A stretch of 64,000 bases of DNA. Origin: Anas platyrhynchos (Eukaryota; Chordata; Aves; Anseriformes; Anatidae). Positions within the stretch are counted from its first letter, which is position 1; each line of letters opens with the position of its first letter. The stretch covers positions 91,509,501 to 91,573,500 of the forward strand of contig NC_092588.1 of assembly GCF_047663525.1 (NCBI RefSeq), written 5' to 3'. Shown here piece by piece: positions 1-25,200 of this stretch. Under the pieces are notes generated by a model. It was given only the letters and a program-made list of their open reading frames with translations. It was not told the origin of the DNA and searched no databases. Position numbers and translations under genes: made by a program.

Positions 1-14200
<14,200 letters not shown>

Positions 14201-14209
14201 ATCAAGCCT

Positions 14210-15045
14210 GAAGAAGGCACACGGTGCCCCAAAGTAGAACTCAGACAACTGAATTGGCTGAGCTGGAAACAAGCAAAGCTGCCGAAGTGCTGAACAACCA
14301 CAGAGCACGGGCAGCGGGGAAAGGAGCAAAGTCCCAGGGGAAGGGGGCTACAAACCTTCATCGGAACGGCCCCAAAGTGCCACCGCCAGAGGGCACCGCG
14401 CAGGAGAAAGGAGGAGGGACGCTCCGACAGCTGGCCGCAGAAACCAGTAACCAAGTCCTGCCCTGCCTCGGCAAAACGCGCGGGTGTTTATCACCGTACC
14501 GCAGATCAGTGCTCCTTGTCTCGGTTAGGTGTACGCGCTGGGCGGAATCATCCCCCGCTTACCCAGCGCAGCTAATAAGGAACACCCGCTTCCTAATTCT
14601 CCAAAACGAGTCCTGGGAAGTTGCATCGCTCTTTGCGTTTCCAGGGCTTCTGCTGCACCTGAATTACGCGTTAGCGAGCACCTCTGAGCTGCGCGCTCAG
14701 CCGGATACAAAAACTAACGAAGAAACTCAGAAAGGCCAAACCCGCAACAAAAGCAGCGCACGGGCCCACCGCGGCGGCGGGGCGAGTGCGCCAGGGGCAG
14801 TGCCACCCACCTGCGCCCGGGAGCCGCAGGAGCCCCGCAGGAGCCCCGCAGCCGCGGGCAGAGCGCGGCGCTGCGCACGGGGAGCGGGGCGCGGGGCGCG
14901 GGGCCGGCCGCCAACAGCCGCCGGGCCGCGCTAACGCGTCGCCGGGGCGACGCCGCGGCGCTGGGCGGGACCTGCCCGCTCCGGGGAGGGGACAGGAGGG
15001 AGAGCGGGCAGCGCGCCTGCGTGGCTGCAGGGGCATGGGGGTGAA
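14210..15045 (-). promoter_or_regulatory. CpG island, probable MAK promoter
   Basis: GC content and CpG frequency rise sharply over this stretch, densest at about 14760-15010, against an AT-rich background. CpG islands usually mark vertebrate promoters. The nearest gene whose 5' end faces it is MAK, whose first coding exon is 3.7 kb downstream on the minus strand; this requires a non-coding first exon. The core includes a GTCGCC-GG-GGCGAC palindrome. Several GC-rich open frames cross it on both strands, as expected from few stop codons in such DNA. A divergent plus-strand transcript cannot be excluded. Confidence 0.65.
14938..14951. promoter_or_regulatory. X-box-like palindrome (candidate RFX site)
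   Basis: The 14-mer GTCGCCGGGGCGAC is two perfect inverted half-sites GTCGCC/GGCGAC with a 2-bp spacer. The RFX X-box consensus is GTNRCC, a spacer of 0-3, then RGYAAC. The left half fits fully and the right half differs at one base (GGCGAC against RGYAAC). RFX factors drive ciliary genes, and MAK is a ciliary kinase, so the placement makes sense. Binding is an inference. Confidence 0.5.
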
Positions 15046-15055
15046 GGGTCGTTAG

Positions 15056-16477
15056 TGGTGGGAGAGTTCTCCGAGGTCATCTGGTCCAAGTATCGCCCTG
15101 CCGACGCTATCAGCCACTAAATCATGTCCCTAATGACCAGGTCCAGCCTGTCCTTGAACACCCCCAGGGACGGTGACCCCACCACCTCCCTGGGCAGCCT
15201 GTCCTAATGCCTGACTGCTCTTTCTGAGCAGAAATGTCTCCTCATTTCCAACCTGAACCTCCCCTGGTGCAACTTGAGGCCATTCCCTCTAGTCCTGTCA
15301 CTAGTTACCTGTGAGAAGAGGCCAACCACCAGCTCCCTGCACCTTCCTTTCAGGTAGCTGTAGAGAGCAATAAGGTCTCCCCTGAGCCTCCTCCAGACTG
15401 AAGAACCCCAGTTCCCTCAGCTGCTCCTCACATGACTTGCACTCCAGGCCATTCACCATGTTCCTAGTCCTTCACTTGACATGCTTCAGGGCCTCGATGT
15501 CCTTCATGTAGTGAGGGGCCCAAAACTTTACACAGTGCTGGAGGTGCGGCCTCACCAGAGCAGAATACAAGGGGACGATCACCTCCCTGGTCCTGCTGGC
15601 TACACTATTCCTGATACAAGCCAGGACGCTGTGGATTTCACTCCATTCACCACCACTCTCTGGGCCCAGCTGTCCAGCCAGCTTTTAAGCCAGCAGAGTG
15701 TACCTGTCCAAGCCATGGGTCTCCAGCTTCTCCAGAACACTGTGAGAGACTGTGACTGTATCAAAGGCTTTGTTGAAGTCTAAGTAGGCTACATCAACAG
15801 CCTTTCCCTCATCTACCAGGCGGGTCACCCAGTCGTAGAAGGAGATGAGGTTGGTCAGGCAGAACTTGCCTTTCATGAACCCATGCTGGCTGGGCCTGAT
15901 CCCCCAGTGCTCCTGTATACATTGCATGATTGCATTCAAGACGACCTGTTCCATCCCTTTTCCTGGCACCGAGATTAGGCTTGTAGTTGCCCGGTTCCTT
16001 CCTACGACCCTTCTTAGAGATGGGCATCATATTAGCAAGTCTCCAGTCATCCAGGACCGTTCTGCTGATAGATGATGGAAAGTGGCCCAGCAATCACATT
16101 CGCCAGCTCCCTCAGCACACTCGGGTGCATCCCATCTGGGCCCATAGACCTGTGGGTGTCTAGCTTCCCTAAATAACCTGTACCCCAGTCCTCTTCAACC
16201 AGGGGAAAGTCTTCCTCTCCACATTTTCTCTCTTGTTTCTGGGCTCAGTACTGCATGAGGGCTAGCCTTAGCAGTGAAGAATGAACGTAAGAAGGCATTC
16301 AGTAACTCTGCCTTCTCTGTATCTGCTGTAACCAAGGCACTCACCTCATTTAGCAGTGCACCCATATTTTCCTAAGATTTCCTTTTGCTGCTGATGTATT
16401 TGAAGAAGCCCTTCCTGTTGTCCTTGATGTCTGTTGCTAAATTTCATTCTAACCAGGCCTTGGCCTTCCTCATTGCA
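15056..16477 (-). mobile_element. CR1 LINE, minus orientation, truncated
   Basis: Read on the minus strand this carries CR1 reverse-transcriptase coding remnants, including the AYLDFNKAFDTV motif near 15780, followed by the conserved 3' region to about 15056. The terminal ATTCTGTG-type tail is missing. An internal deletion is visible near 15630-15640, where the sequence jumps between distant parts of the element. Frameshifts and stops make it inactive. The 5' limit is approximate and abuts the next, oppositely oriented CR1. Confidence 0.85.
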
Positions 16478-17400
16478 CGATCGAGTGCACCCTCAGTAAG
16501 TTTGCAGATGACACCAAGTTAGATGCATGTGTCGATCTGCTCGAGGGAAGGAAGGCTCTGCAGGAGGATCTGGATAGGCTGGACCAATGGGCTGAGGCCA
16601 ACTGCATGAAGTTCAACAAGGCCAAGTGCTGGGTCCTGCACCTGGGGCGCAATAACCCCAAGCAGAGCTACAGGCTGGGAGATGAGTGGTTGGAGAGCTG
16701 CCTGGTGGAGAAGGACCTGGGAGCGATGGTTGATAGTCGGCTGAATATGAGCCAGCAGTGTGCTCAGGTGGCCAAGAAGGCCAACAGCATCCTGGCTTGC
16801 ATAAGAAACAGTGTGGCCAGCAGGGCTGGGGAGGTGATTGTCCCCTTGTCCCCCTGTACTCGGCTCTGGTGAGGCTGCACCAAGAGTACTGTGTTCAGGT
16901 TTGGGCCCCTCACTACAAGAAGGGCATCAAGGTGCTTGAGCGGGTCCAGAGAATGGCAGCGAAGCTGGTGAGGGGTCTGGAGAACAAGTCTTACGATGAG
17001 CAGCTGAGGGAGCTGGGGTTGTTCAGCCTGGTGAAGCGGAGTCTCAGGGGTGACCTTAGCGCTCTCTACAGATACCTTACAGAAGGTTGTAGTGAGGTGG
17101 GGATTGGTCTATTCTCCTACATGCCCGGTGACAGGACGAGGGGAAATGGGAAAAAGTTGCACCATGGGAGGTTTAGGTTGGATATTATGAAGAACTTCTT
17201 TACTGAAAGGGTTGTTAGGCATTGGAATGGGCTGCCTGGGGAAGTGGTTGAGTCACCATCCCTGGAGGTCTTTAAAAGACGTTTAGATGTAGAGGTTAAT
17301 GATATGGTTTAGTGGAGGACTTGTTAGTGTTAGGTCAGAGGTTGGACTTGGTGGACTTGGAGGTCTCTTCCAACCTAGATGATTCTGTGATTCTGTGATC
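16478..17400 (+). mobile_element. CR1 LINE, plus orientation, 5'-truncated
   Basis: It begins inside the reverse-transcriptase domain ([12 protein letters not shown]) and runs through the ORF2 C-terminus to the 3' end, finishing with GATTCTGTGATTCTGTGAT, the short tandem tail typical of CR1. The frame is open from about 16500 to a duplication of a C/T-rich octamer near 16850. It continues in the next frame from 16852 to a stop near 17310. It looks young compared with the neighbouring CR1 remnants and is the same subfamily as the copy at 59.9 kb. Confidence 0.92.
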
Positions 17401-17700
17401 CACAGCTTCTCTGAGCAACATGTTTCAGTGCCTCGCTAACCTTACAGTGAAGAATTTCCTCCTAATGTCTAATCTAAATCTATCCTCTTTTAGTTTAAGA
17501 CTATTCCACCTTGTCCTATCATTTACCCAAGTAAAGAGTGTTTCTCCATGCCATTCCTTCATAGTCTTTATAACATAAATTTCCCCAGTGTGTACAGAAG
17601 ACACGATTAAAAAAAATGTATATTTAGTGTCTGAGCCAATGGGTAGTTTTGAGAGTGAGGTCTCACCTGAAGCTTTAAAGCTCAAAGCTTCCTATTCTTT
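17401..17700 (-). mobile_element. Older CR1 remnant
   Basis: On the minus strand the segment around 17430-17520 still encodes RFRLDIRRKFFT-like CR1 C-terminal residues and shows the usual CR1 non-coding phrases. It is diverged and both edges are uncertain. It directly follows the tail of the plus-strand CR1. Confidence 0.65.
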
Positions 17701-18035
17701 AAATGCTTTTTGAGGTCAAGGGCCAAGAAGAAGACACAACATGGTAACTACAAGAGATACTTTGGAGGGAGAGGCAGAGAAATGGTGTAGAAGTTCAGAT
17801 TTGCTCAGCTTCACCAGGCTGTCAGCAAAAAGGGGAAGCTGTCCCAGTTACACCTTTTTTCTCCTGTTTGTCAATGACCAGGGTGGTGATGAGGTGCTGG
17901 GTCAAGCACTGCTGACAGATGAATTGCTTCTGCCTTTAGTCAGCTGTGCGGAACAGGAGGCTGTGGGAAGCAGCACTTTGGAGCCTAGAGGACTCAGCAA
18001 CTCGAACAGTTTGTTGAAATGACAGCACAAGGATT

Positions 18036-18036
18036 A

Positions 18037-18070
<34 letters not shown>

Positions 18071-18073
18071 AAA

Positions 18074-18105
<32 letters not shown>
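18036..18105. repeat. Compound (TA)n(GT)n(TA)n(T)n microsatellite
   Basis: Alternating purine-pyrimidine blocks TA, GT and TA are followed by a run of about 15 T. The GT block favours Z-DNA and the whole tract is likely length-variable. Confidence 0.9.
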
Positions 18106-19721
18106 CCAGAAACAGAATATGTCCCTTTCCTTTACTGAAATAAAAACATCAGAGGTGCCTCCTGGGTACGATGAAGTGCAAAGATGAGACCTGGACATGA
18201 GGAGTGTGAAAGCAGAATCACCCCACAGGCAAAACTTGGGCCATGGTTCAGTGACATCAGCTGTGTTTTGCAAAGCGTTGTGACTTCTCTGCGGGGACAT
18301 AAGCACGTTGGCATAGCTAATTTTCTGAGTTTGATCTCATACCAGGGATTACCTGCTGTTTCACAAAGCTGCTCTTCTGCTTCCTTCTGCATTATGGGAA
18401 AAACAAACAAACAACAAAAAAAATCCTCTCAAAATAAGAAACATGAGTGTGTTCTTTTCCTCTGCTTGAAATAAACTCCAAATAGTGGGACATAGAAGAT
18501 GGGAGTGGTGAGTGCTGGGAAGCAACCAGAAGTCAAGGCTGATATATAAATAATTTCAATACTAGTTTTGCAGAGGTGCAGCAATTGAGTCTAAATTCTG
18601 TTAGTGCTGTCCTGCACCTGCTGATTGTCAGTGCTTTCTGTAATGCTCCCTGATGCACGGAGGTGGGAAGACTGCACTGTAGTTATGACAAACTGCAACA
18701 TGCTTCAGAGCTATATGGCAAGCACTGCAGCCCAGTCACTTAACCCCTCATTTTGTCACAAAGGCATTAAGAAAGGTGCTGGGCTTTGCTCTTTCTGTGA
18801 AGCAGGAAAACGAAGGAAAGCCATCAGGCTGGAACGGCAGGGGTGTTTGCGAGTCCTGCAGAAGGACCTCTGAGAAGATCCTGGTGCACCTGCTTGCCTG
18901 CTCATTTTACACAACAAGATTAGCAGACCCTCTACTAATTTTCTGTTGAAAGAACCCTCTTTGGCTGCGGCCCATAAAGGTATCAGTGCTTTGCTAAAAT
19001 GCCAGCATAAGCACCTGAAACCAGCTTCTCACAACTGGCAGTACAACAAGTGACAGCAGGTATGTAGAAGTTAATAGGGGTTGTGTGAACTTTATTTGGT
19101 TGCTGTTGCTTTGAATGAGTTTGATCCAAATGAGCAACATTTCTTTGTGATGTTTATTCACACCTGTATCATCCCCCTGATCTCTGTCTTGCATGCGGGC
19201 TCCTGCAAGCTTGTGGAGGTGTCATGTTGAAATGTGCTCTCTATTTTGCACAATCCTAACCATAGCACTACATAAACAGCAACTGATCTGCCCTTCCTTT
19301 GTTTGAGAGCGATGGGCAGATACTTACTTTATGCGTCTAGAAGACCTCAGACACAGGACAACACCATTCTCTGCTCTTGTTAGTTCTCAGGCAGATGGGT
19401 TTTAACACACCTGGACTGACTTTTCGCCCTGTGTCTTAGGAGGAACTACACAACACTGAAGGTCTCAGTTCTCCGCTTTTTCTGCATGTGACTGACACTG
19501 AGCACAGTAGGAGTGGCACAAAACCTGTAATTCATCTTTTTAGAAGGCCTCCTGCACCTCCAGAAGTGCACTGTGTCTCCTGCTAAATAGTCTGTCTTAA
19601 AAGGTGTTATCCACCTTTGTGAATAGGAGTAGCTCAGGTGGATTAGATAACTCAAAAAGACTAAAAAACAGAGCAAAACAAACAAATAACATGGAAAAAA
19701 AAATCCAGACACCTCCCTCCA

Positions 19722-19752
19722 CCCCCCCCCCCCCCAAAAAAAAAAAAAAAAA
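19722..19752. repeat. Homopolymer C14-A17
   Basis: A run of C directly abuts a run of A; an error-prone region for assembly. Confidence 0.85.
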
Positions 19753-21668
19753 GTAAAAAGTAGGCTTAGAAATCATATTCTGCTCTGCTGCATCATCACT
19801 GTCTCCAGACTGGTTCCCATCCATAGAGCTCAGAGGAACGCTTGCCTCTGTCCACAAAGATCATGAAGACCTCCCCAGAGGAGTAGAGACACCAGTGAGC
19901 TCAGTAGACCCAAAATGCTGGTCTGCCAGGGTCTGTCCCCTTGGCAGGACCTGCTACTGAGGGCAGGGGGTAGCAGCAGAGGGGACCAGGTGGCATTGCC
20001 CACATACAGGTGCCCACATCGGGTCCGTGACACATGGCCACACCTGGCAGGTACACGCGTTGAGAAACATCATCGAGAAGCCTCTTGTCTCTGGAAGGGA
20101 TCCATTCAACACACTTCTGCTTTTAAACCTTGCCATTGAAAGGCTGCTTTTTTGAGTATAAAGGGCATCCTCAGCCTGGGGACAGCTGGTGCTCTGCCTC
20201 AGTAGGGCCCTTGTTGTCCATACGAAGCCGGAGCCACAGGTGGCTGAGCTCTGAAAGCACATTTTTTCCACTCCTCAGCTTTGCTGTGACAACTGGAATT
20301 TGCTAGGTGAGGATGCCTGCCACGGCACAGGATGCGGGTGGCCCCTGCACTCCTCTCATGTGCTCGAGGAAGGGCCAGAAACCACATCTGAATGGTACGA
20401 TGAATGGAAAAACAGCTACTCAAGGACTGAAAGGAGCACATCTTTCTTCAAGGATGCTGCTTTGCTTGGGAAGCACGCTTTTAAAGATAATTCTGCAGCT
20501 ATATAAAACAGCAAACAGACATTTGATTTCAGCTTTTTTTGTGTGAGCACGGAGGCTAGCATTGCTTTTAAATTGCTATATTTTGGAGAGAAAACTATGT
20601 GCTGCACTAGATTGTATCCATCTGATATTTTAAGCACAAAGGTTATTGAACAGACAGGTTGTTGCAGATGCTTGTGCACAAAAGGCACTGGTGTCAGTGT
20701 AGAGAAAGGCTGCAATAACCTTCAGGGATTTTTTATTTTCTCAAGTGGATGTAGTGAGGTAATTGCTACCATATCTTTGTACCGTGTTAAACAGCTGTTG
20801 CATTTATTAGACAGGAGTCCACACCTAAAAAGTAGCATCCTAACACAGGTGGTACATCAGTTGAGAAAATGCAGCCAAGTTCTGCTTAAAAGAAAGCATT
20901 TCAAGAGCATAGCATAACAATTTAAGCATATGGGTACAGCAACAAACTTGATACCAGCATATTAACAGCACAAAATCCCCACAGCCTATCCTAGCATTTT
21001 AACACATTCAAAGTGTAAGTTGCAGTGGTCTAATTTCTCCAAAATCAATACAAAATGGAGCAGTTTACATCTTTGTTTAAGATTTACATGAAGTTTGGGA
21101 TCTGCTGTGAATCTTATCTCAGCTTTTTTAGTCAATTTGCCTCACTTTATTTTTTTTTCTCCTTTTAAGTTTAGAAGGCTTTATATCTTATTTTTTATTC
21201 TACAGCCCAAATGACTCAACATATTTTGGAGTACAGAAGAGAAATCTCAGTTCTGTGTACAGGGATAGCATTATATACTTACAAGCTCAAATTTTGGCTC
21301 AGCCTTTCTGGGTGGTTACTTGTTATTTTCTTAGCTTAGTATGTGGGCTAATTACCAAACTGACGTTGCTCACCTGAATCTGTTCTTTTCTGTAATCTAA
21401 AGCCCCTGGAAGAATGGACATAAAATTTTAAATGAGCCCAGTGAGGTAGACAGCAAATATATTACAAGTCGATGCAAGTTTGACAGATACGATAATTTAG
21501 TCTTTTGATAAATTCCAGTTGCAAGAGGCTGGAGTTTCCAAAATGCTGAACAACCACCCACTACTGGAACAGGATGCTGTTCACTGAATTCCTGTGAGGA
21601 TCAATTTCAAATGTCAGGCTGCATATGTTTTTTTCATAAAAATACAAACTTAAAGAAAGAAATACTCA

Positions 21669-21706
21669 TAATCACAGAACTGAAAGGGTTGGAAGGGACC
21701 TCAAAA
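21669..21706 (-). mobile_element. CR1 3'-end fragment
   Basis: The phrase AATCACAGAACTG followed by GGTTGGAAGGGACCTC is the reverse complement of the CR1 3' terminus. Only about 38 bases remain. Confidence 0.7.
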
Positions 21707-22295
21707 GATGTATGACTTTTTTAAAAACCCAAGAGTTTGTACACCATGTTTTACAAATAAGATTTGGTTACTGATTTATGACAGCACTACAAGGTTCTGC
21801 GTGTCAAAGCCAACTAACCAGCTGCTCATGTTAGTTTATGTTATCTTGTTTTTAAACGCATATTTATTAAAAGCACACAGTAGCAGGCTGTTACATAAAA
21901 CATAGCCAACACGTAATAAAAACAGATTTTTCCAAAATATTTGAGCATCCAAAAAGTTAAAATACTTGGTAACTAATATTAATAATAAATGCTGTCACCC
22001 TGACCAAACCCCAGCCTACATAGCTTTCTTGCTAGGCATACACTGGTTAGGTGCTGTGCCTCCGCACAACCTTCTCCTGCTTGGGGCTGGACATCTCATA
22101 CTATTTTAGTGGTACACATATTGAAATGTTGTGGGCAATATGCTTTATTCAGTGCCAGAAAGGCAAGAAACAACTTATCTGGGGGATAAGTTGTTGTAAC
22201 ACGCTACTTCCTCACTTCTCAATTCCCAAGTCATGTATATGGTCAGTGCAGTCACGGATTTATTTCCCAGTTTGAGTTAATCATTCTGCTGTCAT

Positions 22296-25200
22296 TTATG
22301 CAGTGTTTAGCCAATATTCAGCACTTTCAAACCTTAAGTCCTGTCCTTCATGCTCAGCGTAGCTGTTCGCCAGTGGTAGCCCATACCGATAGGTCTCCAC
22401 GCTCTCGGCTGGTTCGGCCTTTGCAGGGATTGCATCATGCTGGTAGAGCAACGCTGACTTGATCATCCCAAAATCTTCCTGATTCTTCATCCCTGAATAG
22501 ATAGCACCTGAGACGTTTTCAGCCACGTGGGTATAGCTCTGAAGGTTGTTCATATCGCAGAGGTTGTTGCTGCATTTCAGCGCAGATGGCTTGTAGGCCC
22601 GGTAGGACACTTTTGTGGTAGTCGTGATGACAGTTTGTAACGGTGGGGCTATGGGAGAGGGGCTGGTGCCATACCTGCTGGGGTACTCACCACCATAATA
22701 AGGGTGGTTAGCCCTTGTTTGCATCTGACCATAGTCGCTCCTTTCTCTGCTGGCAGTTTTCCCCCAGACTGGTTTCAATCCGTAATGCCTACCAGTATTA
22801 TCAAAGCTCTTGTCGTTGCTGGCCAAAGAACTATAGTGAGATCCATTCAAATTGATGGGGTCAGCGTCAGTGGGAGGATTTGTTAGATCTTTGTATAATG
22901 ATGGGTAAGCGCTGGAGCTTATAAAAGTAGGAACTCCAAACTCATAGCTGCACGCTCTAGGCACATAGATCCTTGGATTGGGGCACTTCTGGTATGGTGA
23001 TAGCTGATCCTCTTGGAAGCTGGCTGAGTCATAAGGTGCTTTGTAGAGGTCAGCGTTTTGTGGCCAGGGGTAAGACTGAGTTGGAATTGAAAAACTGGTG
23101 TCTGTGATGATGCTGACTCTTTCTGGGCCATCCATGCAGGGCAGATTCTGCATGTTATTGACGTAACCACTGCTATCATGGTATTTTCCCACCTGGAAAG
23201 GATGAGATCTTTGAGATTTGGGAATGGATACCACCCACATACACATCCTGACAGTTGCACTATTGCTCATTTCAGTCCCAAGCAAACAGCTGTAGCATGG
23301 TATAAAGCTTTGTTTTGCCTTGGGCATACATGTCAGTATGCATCTCTGACACCTCTCTAATTGACTGAAAACCTTGACTTACCTCCGAGTTTAGAGGTCT
23401 CTTTTTCTGGGAATGGTGAGAAGAGGATATTTGCTTCTTAATTGCACTTCGCCTTGCCTCTGCCTCCAATTTACTCTCTGGCCTAGGGTGGTCGTGTACT
23501 CCTTTAGCCTAAATAAGGATAATCAAAGAACTAGATGCAAACTGGAAGGAGGTAAGAGAAAATAAAATGCAGTAGTAGAACGAGAGAGAGAGAGAGCAAG
23601 AGGCCACATAACCTGTGGCCTGGCACAAGAGAGCACAGAGAAGAATCTAAAGAACAAGGGGGGATTACATTTTAGAAATGAATAAAGCCCAGCTGTGCCA
23701 GCTGTGACCTGCAGGTAGACAGAAGTAAGAAGTGTGGGAGAAGAAATCAGAGATAACTGCAGACCTGCAAGACTGGGTGATGAAAAAGCAAAGCTGCTAC
23801 CCATGTCTGTGACATTCAGGAACAGCTGATCAGAACCAGGGGAGTGGGGGGATGCATTATAAATTTAGTTTAGTTGGTTGACTCCAGGATCCTAGTTCTG
23901 CATTATAACATCCGCCACTAAAATGGCAACAACATGCTTGAAAGAGGTTTCATGCTAACGGATGACAAGTATTACTTACTTTGAAAATGATAATCACATT
24001 TTGGAAATCTATACCCAGGAAAGCCATCCAGAGATGGTGTGCTATTGAAGCTGCTGTGGATACACAGACTTATGTATGCAAAACTATATTCACATATGAC
24101 GAAACAACGTATGCTACATGTACTTACCCATTACACTTTCCAACATGGACTTTCAGGTAGTCCCTAATACAAACTAGAAAACTTAAAACTATTTTTAAAA
24201 TGTCCTCATTCAAATGCAAATTCCAAGTGAGAATTTATCAACAATTTTTATCAAAATCTTTTCAGTTTTTGCATTTTTATGATGCAATGTCTGAATAATA
24301 ACAATTATAAATAACAGGTGAGAATTAGGGAATGTGGCCGATTTGCTTCCATTTACTGATAGGAAAAACAGAGTTCACTGGAGTCTGGGGAGGAAAAAAA
24401 GCCCCAAATCCAGCAGAAAATATAAGCTCAGAACAGAAGGGTTTGGTGAAATTTTTGTCCTAGTACTGCTAAAAAACAACAACAAAAAACACACAGAAAC
24501 ATCATCACAGAGTTTCAAAACCGCCTTCTAAATACCCTTTTTCTGGTGAGCTTTTAAAACCTTTTAGAATTCAAAGTTGTTTTTTTTTTTTTTTTCCCAT
24601 ATGTAGCAGAATTTTTGTTTGAAATTATGCAGTTTAAATGCTTTCATTTCCCCATTTACTTATCTTAGTAGGAAATAAATCTTTGGTCCTTGGTGAGATT
24701 CAGTCAGCAGACGTGCTAAGGTGCAGGACAAGCTTTGTTCATATCTGTTTACTATAAACAAGAGAACTTTAGACCTCTATAATGATGTTATAGCTAAGAT
24801 GGAAAAAAGTTAGCCCTCAAGTACTGCTTTTTTAAAAGACAGGCAAGTGTTACTGCTTTATGTGTTATGGCCAGGTTCATAATACAGATGAATCCAGGCA
24901 TGAGTCCAAACTCTACTGTACTCACCATGCTCGATGGTACACACACACACACACAAAGAGGAAAAAAAAAAAAAAAAGAAAAAAGGAGATATTTCTGGAT
25001 ATGGATATCGTTTATGTGCATGTCTGTGCACATGCATATACATGCTTTTTACCTGGAAAAATATTGCTTTGCCATCCAGCCTCCAGAAGTTAGTGACCGG
25101 ATAGCCACTGTGCCCTCGGCAAGGAATGAGCTCAAGGGCTGCATTGCAGTTTGGACAGGCTTTCTCTGCAAAAACAGATCGAGAAACTTTTGAAAAACAC

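Larger units (their letters stand above)
17700..22295. other. MAK-GCM2 intergenic region and GCM2 3' flank; no gene recognised
   Basis: No exon with recognisable similarity was found on either strand. It contains the TA/GT/TA/T compound repeat at 18036-18105, a C14-A17 run at 19722-19752, a CR1 tail scrap at 21669-21706, and two GCM-type octamers (19193-19200, 20332-20339). On the minus strand AATAAA occurs 33 bases after the GCM2 stop (22258-22263) and again at 22144-22149; either could be its polyadenylation signal. Confidence 0.6.

Noticed and set aside
14224..14934. 236-codon plus-strand frame in the CpG island
   Set aside because: GC-rich DNA has few stop codons; the composition is biased (R, A, G, P) and frames are open on both strands.
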